From Pelomyxa schiedti (lineage: Eukaryota > Evosea > Pelobiontida > Pelomyxidae), in contig JAHLWZ010000874.1 in assembly GCA_020536535.1 (NCBI GenBank), positions 1 to 63,882 on the forward strand: a stretch of 63,882 bases of DNA. The letters run 5' to 3'. The position numbers and the translations under genes are program-made. Below the pieces are notes generated by a model. That model was not told where the DNA came from, searched no databases, and saw only the letters and a program-made list of their open reading frames with translations. This document shows, piece after piece, positions 35,101 through 46,513 of the stretch. The stretch's first letter is position 1; every line of letters begins with the position of its first letter.

Positions 35101-37082
35101 GTTGTTGGATACAAAGACGAATGCCTACAGATCCACCCTCACTTGGTACCACTGTGGGAAAAGGTCGACTGCCCTCCTGCATAAATCAGTTTAACCTCTC
35201 CACAGCTTCAGTTTGAGCCGTTTTCACCACGAAAGAACGTCACTTACTATGTTTTATGTCCCGACAACTCTGCAATACTGCCACAGATAAGAAGTTTCTT
35301 CAGGAATCTTAGCTGCACTTACGAAGTATTCTCCTTTGTGATACTTATCAATAGTTGTGACAACACTAGACATGCAACTTGGGCACTCACACGCCCTCAA
35401 CTCTTTTTTCTGATGGGCTGGTCCTTGTCGCCCAAGAACTCCAAAATGGTGTGGTAATAAAATCAGTTTTCTTTTCCAACAACATGCAGGAAAGCCTGCT
35501 CCTCATTCACATAGTTCTTTCAGTGATGCTGCCAGAAACCTTTGTAATATATATCATTTCTTTCCCTCAATGAAATAACTGCAATACTCAGCACAAAAAA
35601 TTATGGCCCAGAGAACCTTCTCAGAAAATATTTGCAATGTTGTCTATATAGTCAATCCTTTCTTGTACACTTCGTCTGTGCATACGTTGCAAGTTTTGTG
35701 CAAACTGATGATGGATGTGACGTCCCACACCTCTTCCCAAAAAATGAACATCAGCATTTCTGTCCAAGTGTGCATGCATTCTCTGAATCAATTCGCTGGA
35801 GCGCTGACAAACATTTATAGAGCATACCCATTCTTCAGATTCTAAATGAAGAAGCAATACTTCCCCTTCTCAAGGAGATTTCATTTGCCGTCTACAATCG
35901 GGCAAGACGTTGCTATTCATACCAGTCAGAACCTACCCCGATACTGAAGAAGCACACCCGTGACCCCAACAAGTGCTCGATTTATTCATTCTTTGAACCT
36001 TCTGTTGTTTTGCTCCCTGTGGTTGGCACAAACCAAATGAATCCACAATCGCAACAAGACACAAACCAATCCAGACCACTGCTGCAGTATCATCAGTGCC
36101 CCTTCCTGCATGACGAGCATGTACTGCACATTTGCTATATGTATTCAGGTATTTGTTTGCTGTTGAAATTAAGTGATTGTGTCAGGACTAACACCGAGGC
36201 AGATGACGGGAAGTATATTGTAACAACAGTAACTGACAAAATTGGTGAATTACTTGAAACATGGATAGTTGTTGCAACTGGCCGCCCCACTTTCAAAGCG
36301 TTGTGGTTGAGATGTGTGGATATGATGCACGCCACAGGTTATAAAGGCTGGGCTGTTGCTTTGGAAAAATTCGGAATCATTCATATGACCGAATGGGAAG
36401 GTAAAGTTTCAATTACCGGTAATCAAAATCACTGGAATAAAGACTGGAAAGCATTGTTATATGAAGACGAGCTGACCAACTGTGAAGATCTGGTGAGGAG
36501 TATTGCAGTAGTGTCCCTTAAATTTTCTCCCTCACTGCAGACATACTCTGACGGTATGAAACTTTCACTATGTTCAGTCTTTAAGCTGTGCTTACTTGAA
36601 AGGTGTGGATGTTCTCAAAAACTCAACCTGGGTTTTCTTCCCTGCCGCCCCTCTGGAGTACTCTCTCGATGCCAATTCACCAGTTCCTCTATGTTCCGGG
36701 TAGATACAGTTCTATGCAAGTGTTATCTTCTCATACTGTCCAAATAGATTTGTGATATCCCCTCCAATCCCTTTCCCGACTCCAATGCAAAGTGGGCCAG
36801 GTTGGCCTCTTACGTATATGGTACAATTTTTCCAGGTTTACCCATAGGCTTACTCCTTGTTATTGTAAGGTTTCCCTGATCGCTTTGATCTTTCCCAAAT
36901 CAGTGGAGAAAAGGGGAAATACTCACATAGCTCTACAATGCATTACGAGGCAACTGCATGCCCTTTCATGGTTGACTGCAACACCGCTTTTCCCCAACAG
37001 GTTGCGTGATTTTCCTTCCAGTTCAAAGCTCACTGACCCCACCGCATTAACAGGTGTAGTGTTCTGCCGTTTCATTTCGTAA
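32103..37082 (+). CDS. MED13: Mediator complex subunit 13 (kinase module)
   Basis: The C-terminal half is clear. An exon reading VPRHLTRKYKENNPLFDVLI is followed by APALMVVGYKDECLQIHPHL-VPLWEKVDCP and NVTYYVLCPDNSAILPQIRS-FFRNLSCTYE (the MID-like region). A PIWI-like region follows (ILKKHTRDPNKCSIYSFFEP, FLHDEHVLHICYMYS, KIGELLETWIVVATGRPTFK). The very end, TRQLHALSWLTATPLFPNRL, matches the MED13 terminus. The middle (about 32500-34400) is Pro/Ser-rich and disordered. The protein links the CDK8 kinase module to core Mediator in the nucleus. Introns are frequent and short. The N-terminus is not conserved enough to fix; the start at 32103 is provisional. Confidence 0.8.
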
Positions 37083-37629
37083 TCACCAAGCGTGCTTCGC
37101 GGTTGGTGACATTCATCAACAGCAGCGATTCAGCAGTAACCGGCCTTGGGCCCTAATCAATCCAACTTCTCCTTGTACAGTACAACCATTCCATCACCAG
37201 CAATCACAGCACTCACTGCATACTACCCTATTACTCTTCTGTGAGTTGTATTGAAATAGCTGCCTCTGGGTTTGCCAGAGGAGTTTTTTTTTGAGAGCAT
37301 TCAGTCGTGTTCTCAAAATGACAATACTATCGACACCGTGTTTCTGTTTTACAGTGCCACTTTTTTGATGTTCCTCTCAATGAAGCTGCAAACCCCGACT
37401 TGACATTGGATGGCCTCTATTTTTATTTGTTTGCCGTTTAGACGAACGAGAAAAAGTTCACGTGGGTAGCACGGTGGTACGGAAACCATGGTGTGTGGCA
37501 GTACTCCCCTGCGATGACACATTAAAACCCCGGATGGGGAATAATGCAACTACTGGGGAAGGGCAGGCCGTCATTTTTCGTAAAAAATAATGGAACACAC
37601 AGGGAGACTCTTCTCCTACGCCTATACAC
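37083..37629. other. Intergenic region with hairpin plus T-run
   Basis: No exon was recognised between the MED13 stop and the next ATG. A perfect 7-bp hairpin lies at 37263-37281 (CCTCTGG GTTTG CCAGAGG), followed by nine T at 37284-37292. Confidence 0.45.
37263..37292 (+). terminator. Hairpin followed by T9
   Basis: A 7-bp stem with a 5-nt loop is followed two bases later by TTTTTTTTT. It is shaped like a transcript terminator and could end a small RNA or be the MED13 3' flank. No upstream RNA gene was identified. Confidence 0.3.
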
Positions 37630-40600
37630 ATGGCCCTGAGGGTACCTCCATCTGTCAAGCAACACCAGCGGTTGTCGATGCCGGTGTCGCTGAATGCGTA
37701 CTCTGTTTCAATGGTCAACCTCAGAGACAGCGAGCAAAGTGACTCGGCAACCTCCTTGAAAGAGTCTGCCAAAAGTGACAACGAAGTTGTTGACGAGAGT
37801 GAAGAGGAGGAGGAGGAAGAGGAGGAAAGCTCAGCCGAAGATGACGTACAGGACGAAGAGGAGGAAGAAGAGGGTATCTATGGGTGGGATTTGTGGAAGG
37901 GAAAGGAAGCTAACCTATACAACATAGATGACCTCGGCCAATGTGAGAAATATAGAGAGACAATTAAGAGTTTAATTAAAGAAATCACGACGCTCAAGAA
38001 GTATCCACTTTTCTCATGGTTATAAGTGACTCACATTACCCCAGCATCTCCAACGAAGAGAAAGAAAGAGATATTCAAAGAATCAATCACCTTGAACAGG
38101 TTCCAGCATTGCAAATAAACAATTTTTTTTTTCTTTTGACTAAAACCCCAAGCAACTACGTCATGAGAAGTCTGTTACTGACCAACTACGAACACAACTA
38201 GTTACAACACTACTTCAACTAAAAGATGAACTTTCTACCATTGACCAGGCAAGATTCAAATCAATATTCCCCCTAACGAAAAATGCAGGCAAATATTTCC
38301 CTCAGCAGTCAACTTGAAGAAGAACGAAAAGCACATGCACTCACCATAGAAGCGCTTCAAGACCTAAAAAACCGAACAAGTGATGATGGTTCTAAGGTAT
38401 TGTAACTGGGTCGGGAAGCTTAAACAAAACTTTTGTAGACGTACAATGGGGTTCATGAACTTCGAATACGTGTCACTGTTCAACAAGGAGGTGTAAAAGA
38501 GGTGTCCCTGTTAACTGATACACAAGCAGATATTGGCATGTTCATCAAACCGTTTCAACTTGTCTGACACACTCCAAGAGCGTCAATCTCTACAAGACAA
38601 ACAAGATCTCATGCTTAAAAAATATCTTGAAACGAAGCAGGCACACACTTTAGCAGAAACTAAGGGTACTTCATATTTAATTTACCCCCACTGAAGCAAT
38701 GATAGCTCTTGATGCTAATCAGCAACTTCAGCATTTGATTGAAAGGACAAAGCAATTAGTGGAAGTGCATGACGAATTGAAAGCTCAACTACAAGCAGAA
38801 AAAAGCAAAACAGAGGTGTTTGAAATGAGAAACTTTGAACTTCAAGAAACCTTGAATAGTCAGGTACATTGTACAGATAATGATGCTTTCTCACCTAGAA
38901 AAAGGAAGAACAAATTAGAAAATCATATAATAGTCAAGTGCTATGTAGGCAAATTAAAGCACTGCAATGCAAGTATCTGAATGACATGGCAATACTTCCT
39001 GTCCAGTTGCCCCAGCAAATACTGTCAACCATCTCAACTTCTTTTGATTCAGGCTCTGTTGACACTGCAACTTTCGATATGCTTTTCAAACATGTGAAGT
39101 CTATGGCAGAGGAAATTTGTAGAAAATGGCTTTCCCGGAAAAAAAGTGAAATCTTACTTTACTTGGTTGTGTAACTCTTTTTGTAGTCCACGTTACCGAT
39201 GAAGAGGATATTCTAGGACGCGTAGTGAAAGATCCCTCACTTTTAAAAGACTTTAAGCAATGGCTCTCAAGAGGTATTACGGTGTTGTCTTTAGGTTTTT
39301 CACCTACTGAACTCAGATTCCGAGGAAAACATTTTATTGCTGTATTTAGATCTCGACTGCATTTCACAACAACTCCTGGAAGCTTCGCATTCCCACACCC
39401 ACAAAGTGGCTACTTCCAAAGTAACAGCCTCAGCACCAAGTGGCACCCCCACTGTGAGTACTACTCCACCCACACAGAGTCTTGCAGCCACATCATCATC
39501 ATTACTAGCTGCGGCGGCGGCGGCAGCGGTTGCTGCCACCATCCCTCCTCCGTCTACTCTCAAGAGACCTCGGTCCACAAAACGGGTATTTTTCCTTCCT
39601 TCACGCATGTTTAAGTAATATACCTCAAGAATTCAGAGCCCCCCAGACCACGTATGCATTTGATGGTTACATTTCTTTTGATACATTTTTTTTTTGTCTT
39701 TCAGCCAGTGCACCAGTTGCTTTGCGTAATTCAGAGGATACCCGAGATAGATCATCTTCAAATGCCGATTCCTCACCCTCATCACCTCTTATCTCACATT
39801 CACCACCAACTTCATCTGGAATAATTTCCCCACCATTAAACACACTTGGTACTGCCACTCCCACTCTTTGCAGCTCATTACATTCGACACCTTTCGCATC
39901 CCCATCCACCACTCCCGATATTATTTCTTCGTCTACACCGAGGGGATCGGCGCAAGACACAACCAGTCAAAATCTAACAGTGAATTCAACCACGATAAGT
40001 GTCACACCACCCCTGGATTTCCTTCCAACTTCCAGTTTGTTTCTGTCTTCACCAAACTACTGCTAACCTATCCTTCTAGGCTCCGCGGAAACAAAAGCTC
40101 AAAGAGTTCTAAAATACGTCAATAGTTCAATACAGATCGTAAAAGCAACAGAGAGAGCGAAACACGATGTATTCTCCTATTTTTGTCAACCTACCAATTT
40201 ACTGGAACACAGATTGTTGATAATAGTCTTTCTCTGAGAACAACTTTCATGAAAATACCCTCACCGGCGGCTTGTATGGTGATGGTGGGCAAGCATCTCT
40301 GGATTGGATGCCAGGGATCTTCAGGCGCTGTAAAAGTGATTGATCATCAGGTGGGGAAGTCTAAATTATAAAATCCTTAATTGCCTCCAGACTGGCACAA
40401 CCGTTGGGGAAATTCCACTAGCATCACCTGTTCGTGCTCTCCTTTACATTGGAGACAGTGTCTGGGTTGCTATGAATGCCGGAATTACTGTATATAATGC
40501 TGTACGTCTCAGCATTCTTCTAAATGATAAAACTAAAGAACATAAAAAGACCAAGCGGCATTATGGAAGGCCTGTGTGTCATAATGCACATACTGGGAAC

Positions 40601-41775
40601 ATCCATGACCTGGCCAAGGTTGATAAATATGTGTGGAGTATTAGTGCAGATAGCACAATCAAGATCTGGCAACCACTAGTATTCTTCTCACTCCTCCCCC
40701 TTTTTTTTTTGTCTTGGTTCACTGTTTTGTGAAATTTTGTGGACCCTTTTAATAAACTCAGGCAGATCAACAAGCGAAATGTGTTAAGACATTAAAAACT
40801 GAAAACTTACTGAACTGCTTGCTGGTTTGTGATGGTGTTGTCTGGGTTGGAACCACAACTGGAATACTGTTTTACAGTGGAAGTGTATCTAATCTTGTCT
40901 ACCTATGTTACAACTCAAACATAATTACAGGGGAGAACCAAGCTAAAAACTACCACACCTCCGAATACCCCCACGTCCAATGTTACGGCCTTAACGGCTG
41001 TACCCCCCACTGGGGAAGTGTGGAGTGCCCACACAGACGACCACATCTATGTATGGGATAAAACAACGATGACTTGCAAGCAAAACATCACTTCTGTGAG
41101 AGTGGTGGCCCTGCGGTGTGTGGGCTGTACAGTTTGGACTGGGTACGGTGTTGATTCTTATTTTTTCTATTCTTAATCGTTGTAGGCATTGGGACAAAAC
41201 AATCCAGCTGTGGGATGCTCGAGTTATTACCCTACGAAATAAATCTTACTTTAGCTGACTTAAAGGCAGATGAAACAGTGTCTCAAATGCGTTCATACGT
41301 CACATGCAGGTGCTATACAGTGTCTGGAGCCCACATATGCCTCTCTACTGAAAAGGAATCACCTTACCGTTTGGAGTGGTAACACGTTTCTACTACACCA
41401 GAAAAGTTTTAATTTGTATGTTAAGGCTCAGCGGACTCCTCTATTAGTGCTTGGAACACACAGCAATTCTCACATGCGATGCAGGAGAAGCCTTTGACAA
41501 AAGTGGCCACGTGCAGTATATGCTTGAAGACGGTCTCTGGCCAAGGCCTTGTTTGTACAGGTATGCCTGGTTACCTATGGAAAGTTTTCTTACTTTCCAC
41601 TACAGTTTGTGATACATTTTGTGTGCACCCCAAGTGTGCTTCGGATATTTCCGTTTTCACACTGTGTCCAGTGGCGGTAAGTCGTCCTATAATTTCACTT
41701 CGTCTTTTGACTGTTGTATCACAGAATGCGCCTACTGCCCCAAGAAGCAGAGCGTCCTCTTCTTCTGGGGTATGA
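37630..41775 (+). CDS. Coiled-coil / WD40 propeller / C1-type zinc finger protein
   Basis: The ATG at 37630 gives a Ser-rich leader and an acidic Glu run. Several coiled-coil exons follow (LDANQQLQHLIERTKQLVEV, VHDELKAQLQAEKSKTEVFE). A segment DEEDILGRVVKDPSLLKDFK-QWLSRGITVL with EENILLLYLDLDC may be PH-like. A Ser/Thr/Ala-rich linker comes next, then propeller blades (MVMVGKHLWIGCQGSSGAVK, VDKYVWSISADSTIKIWQP, WSAHTDDHIYVWDKTTM, WDKTIQLWD). The C-terminus has a C1-like zinc finger (CSICLKTVSGQGLVC ... VHPKCASD ... CPVA). This layout suggests a membrane- or small-GTPase-linked signalling scaffold, but no ortholog is recognised. Stop at 41773-41775. Confidence 0.65.
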
Positions 41776-42242
41776 TGCATGTGTAGATATTTCTTTTATT
41801 GGACGTTTCAGTCAAAAACCAGCGACACAAACAAAAAACCAAAACTATCATCAAAATCAAACGAAATACACTGGGTGAGCCCAGTGGATAAACTTGTTTT
41901 TCGTTGGTGGTTTTTATTTTTCATTCATTATGCCGTTTTTTGACTGAAACGTCCAATACCTTAAAAATCGCTTTTCGCTGCCACTTTTTTCCACTTTTTT
42001 ATGATGCTGCAACTGTGAGTTCTGTAGTGAAGTCCCTTCGGTGTCGTTCCGTTGATGTGCTCGAAAGCCCGAACATCCATTGCCAAATCCGGGATCTGGG
42101 GCCGCTGATGATCAGAAGCGACGATCTTTCTTACAGTAAGAATCGCAGGTCGGCGAAAAAAAATCCCATCAAGTGAGAGAAGACAAACGACAAAAAAAAA
42201 ACAGAACATCTCGTAAACCATCCAACAAAATAGCACACGACA
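41776..42242. other. Intergenic region holding a foldback element
   Basis: No coding exon was seen. The main content is the inverted-repeat element described separately at 41798-41958. Confidence 0.5.
41798..41958. mobile_element. MITE-like inverted-repeat element
   Basis: The left end (41798-41820) and right end (41935-41958) are about 23-nt inverted repeats containing TTGGACGTTTCAGTC, with one extra T on the right. A perfect central hairpin CACTGGG-TGAG-CCCAGTG sits at 41869-41886. No transposase is present. Size and structure fit a non-autonomous foldback/MITE copy between two plus-strand genes; a regulatory RNA structure is the alternative. No clear target-site duplication was seen. Confidence 0.5.
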
Positions 42243-45200
42243 ATGGTCATCTACCACGGCCGCATCGCACGTGCTCTCGGTCCCATCCACGCTTTCCAAG
42301 TTGGATCCCCTCCACGAGGACTGCGTGTCCCACGGGTGGGGCGCTCTTCCGCCCGCTGGTGGAATCTGGTGTTGGCGGCGGAGGTGCTTGCATTTGCCTT
42401 GGCGATTACGTCACTCGGAGGTGTGGGTGCAACTACAGTGAGCAGTGCCAATTGGGGTGTCTGTACACTGGAGGGATTGATGGCACTGTCAGACAGCAAA
42501 GCTGCAACTGTAAACCCAGTTTATTCCACTATACAGAAGGTGTGCACTCTTTTCTTTTTTCTTTTGGGTCTGGGAGAGTGGAATGCAACAAGTGACTGGG
42601 GGACAGATGGTAGAGTCCATGGGATCCATGATTTCATTCCTTGATGTGAATGACAGAGTCTCCGACTTTGAGTGCTCCTATTTGCATGACTATATATCTT
42701 TCTATCGATCTGGTACTCTGGCAGGCTGTGGTACTGATATGAGAGCAAATAGAACAATTGAGGTAACAAAACATAGTACTGAAGCATGCCTTTTTTTTCC
42801 CCCTCGCCCTAATTTATGTTTCGCAGGGGTATGTTACACAACAGTACTTAGTTCCAGTGGCGGTAAATACTAGTGAAAGTTGTGCGTGCAACCCTTTTTG
42901 GAGTAATTGGGTGACGGCAAACTACGAACCTGGGATGGGTATTACCTGTGAGAACTATACTGAAATATCTCGAATCCTGGCTCTTTCCACGGAAATTCCA
43001 TCAATTGCTGCTTCCTTCACTGAGACCACTGGGCTGATAACGCGAACCTGGGGCTTTGAAATGCCATCTTCTACTGGGTTCTTACTAGTACTCCCAACCA
43101 AATTTCCTAACTTTTGTCTTATCCTGCAGAACATATGTTGTACCTTGGAAGGCCTGGCGTGATTTGCACCTAACCCTTGCTGAGGTGATGAACGAACCAA
43201 ATGCTGTAGATATGTTTCACTCGTTTATCACACCTGATTCGAATCCATCGAGAAGCACATACTGGTCAGGACCATACTTCCGTGCTTATGGTACAAAATA
43301 CCAAAGGGGCAACGTACTCACATAATTACAGATATGACAGTACAATGCATCACACCTGTGTATGGTAAGAATGATAGATTTCTGGGGGCTGCATTTTCTT
43401 CTGTATCATTAGCACAAACCTCAAGTATATTTGAAGGCCTGGTGGTGACTCCAAATGGTTAACCTGCGAATTTTAACGCCTATCTGAGTTGTTCAACAAG
43501 GCTTTGCACTGCTTCTTAACATGAGTGGGTGTATAATCAGTGCCAGTGAGAAGGCATTCAAAACACTCTTTGGGTACTACAATTTCTCACACTCTCTTTC
43601 TGCATGCTTGAACCAAACTGAACTAGACTTCTCGGAGGTGCGGTCACAACTTGTTGAGTTAGTTTAATTACAAACTAGTTCTTGGGTGAGATTTCACACC
43701 CTGGGTACTCCTTTGTATCAATTGGAGGAGTGGAATGGGTTTTTACACGCTCTTTTTTATCCACCCTTGATTGGGCCATTTCCCTTGCTGCTCCTATCAC
43801 AGACTTTATACAGAGTATATAATCTTGTTTACAAATCTGGATAAGACTCACTCTCACCAGCTGGTGACTTCAAGATTACACCTGCTGCAGTCCTATTGAA
43901 AGTCTCTCATCAGAAATACAACCACTATGAATGGACTGTCACATTAAACAACTCTGGAACAGTTCCTCTCATGATTACTCTGGCGAACTTTACGACTCGA
44001 CGTCTCTCCTCAAGTTCACACTATTTCATGAGGTTTAGTCCTTCACTTTCCTCAGATATATCTGGTTCAGTTACTCTTGGAAACGGATTATCATTTGTGG
44101 GCTTTTCTTACACTGGGGATGTACCTTTTGATACCACATTGGAATTTTTAGTGCATGACATTGTAACGAATTACAGTCTATGCTACAAAGTGAACTACTT
44201 TGTTGAAGTATCCATAATCCTAGGTTTTTGTGTAACAGTTATCAGAGTACTTGTGGTACTTACTTTCTTTTAAGAGGACAATTCACAAACTGCCTTGGTT
44301 GGAGGAGTTGCTGGGGCAATTGTTTTCTTTCTTCTAGTTGTTTCCACTGTTCTCTTCTTTATACTGCAGTATTTTCGCCACAAGGTAGGATCTCTATGTT
44401 CTCCTACTTCAACCAATACTTCGTAGGCATCTGTTTTGTCTCAGCCTCTTACCAGTACAAACATACTTGACACCCCAGCAGAAGCGGTTATTAAACGATT
44501 AAGTGCAATCAGAAAGAAGCATTCCAGTAAAAAAAAAAAAAACAAACAAAAAACGACTAATTCCACCCCAGGACTGAGTCCTGACGATAAACTGGCCGTT
44601 GACAAGATAATCCAACTTATTGCCAATGATGAACTTCACAAAACCGATTATGTGTCACAGAAGAAATCCGGTCTTGTTTGTGTGGAAGATTTTGGTTGGT
44701 TGTATTTCCCTAATGCACTTTATTTTGGAAGATGTGGATTCTGAAGTAGACGCCTTCTTATTAGAGCATCTGATAGGCGCCAATCAAAATTCTGTAGACC
44801 AAGTTGATAGGTTACAATATGCATGTTTTGTTTCGCTAATTTTCCTAGTAGACCTGAAGTATTGAATGCTACACATGGTTTGCACGACCGCTGGTCGTTT
44901 TTTATATTTGATTGTGCCCCTGGTTTTTACTTGCATTTTCATACCTTTTCTCATTTTTAACAATTAGACACTGCCCTCATACAAATAGGCTATTCTATTT
45001 TCAATCAATATGGGCTCTTGAAACGTTTTTCAATAAATGAAGAGTTGTTCAGAGGCTGGCTGAAAGACATCACTTCTGGGTAGTTATTCTTGGGCACTGA
45101 TTTCTCTTTGGGCTAATAAATAACAGATACCTCAACAACCCATACCACAACAGTATTCACGCTGCTGATGTTCTGCAGGCACTTCATGTTTTCGTCCAGA

Positions 45201-46359
45201 ACCTGACACAAGAACTCCCTGCATTGAACGTTCTTGCACTTTTCTTTTCTGCTGTTGTACATGACTTAGGACATCCAGGTTTTCCGTACCTCACATGGAA
45301 ATTAATAGTGACAAAAAAAGGTGTTAATAACAACTTTTTGATGAGGATACGGGACCCTGTATTTTTGTTGTATAATGGCATATCGGTATTTCTTTGCTTC
45401 TCATACAATACATTTTACCTCTGTAAAGATTTTGGAAAGCATGCACTGTTCTGAGGCATTCAGAGTTACTCTGAATGGGGTACATAACTGGTTAACCTGT
45501 TTCAATCCGGTGACAAATATAATATTCAAGAACCAACTATGCATTAGCTAACTCGATTTCAGGAGCAATTCCTGGAATTTCACAACCTGGTGACACAAAC
45601 AATTTTGGCAACAGAGTATGTATTGCCTTCATCTTTCTTTGGTTAATTAAAGAATGTTAATATAAATCGCTCATTACAATCCCAGTATGTCTCGCCATGT
45701 AGAAATTACCAGTCAGTTCAATTCCAAAACAGCATCCGGAAATCTCGACTGGACTCACAAGGTAGTAATAGTACAGTAATTGTGAGAGCCTAAACAAAAA
45801 CTTCCCTCAGGAGGACATCATGTGCATCATGAAAATGCTCCTAAAATTGGCCGATATTAGCAACCCAGTGAGACCCTGGTACTTTTTTCGGCACCTTGTT
45901 TTGTCTGTCGTTCTCAACCATATTCCCAGGAACGCGTGCTCTAAATGGGCAAATATGATCACTGAGGAAAACTTCATGCAAGGTGACCAGGAGGCCCGCC
46001 GAAGTCTTACAAAATCGCCTTTCATGGACCGTGTTAACCAAAATATCCCCAAGGTAAATGAAACAGACTCCCCTCCCAGCCTGTGCTTTTTTTTTTTTTT
46101 TTTAACATCACCTTAGTGCCAGAGCACGTTTATTTCGTTTGTTGTATCACCACTTGTGGAGAGCATGAGCAAAATATTAAAGGCTGAATTGGCCACGGAA
46201 CTTCAGGAAAACGTTAGCGGGAATCTCAAGAGGTGGACAGAGATGTCCCCCTCAGAGACCAATTTACTCGCAAAAAGTGGGGGCAGCTGTAACAGCCTCG
46301 CCTCTGAGAAAAACCACTCGATCTCACCAAACAAACAAAGCCCCGACTCCAAAGTGTAA
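42243..46359 (+). CDS. Receptor-like cyclic-nucleotide phosphodiesterase with dCache-type sensor
   Basis: The ATG at 42243 is followed by a first membrane helix (WWNLVLAAEVLAFALAIT). An extracellular region of about 500 residues has dCache-like features (RTYVVPWKAWRDLHLTLAEV, TYWSGPYF, CITPVYGKNDRFLGAAFSSV). A second helix (GGVAGAIVFFLLVVSTVLFF) and a Lys-rich juxtamembrane segment lead to a class I PDE catalytic domain: RYLNNPYHNSIHAADVLQAL, FFSAVVHDLGHPG, MHCSEAF, MCIMKMLLKLADISNPVRPW, and the closing STFISFVVSPLVESMSKIL. The His/Asp metal-binding signature is intact. It should hydrolyse cAMP or cGMP in the cytosol under control of an external ligand. Confidence 0.85.
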
Positions 46360-46513
46360 AAACATTTTTTAGGATTACTTACTGTGGCGTCGTTCCCTTT
46401 TCGATCAAACAGGCAGCCATTCAACAGCCGCCGTATCTGCACCGAAATTCACATTCGCTTAACAGGTCTCTGAGATTTCTCCGTCGTGTGTTCCCAGCCC
46501 CACAAACTAAAAA

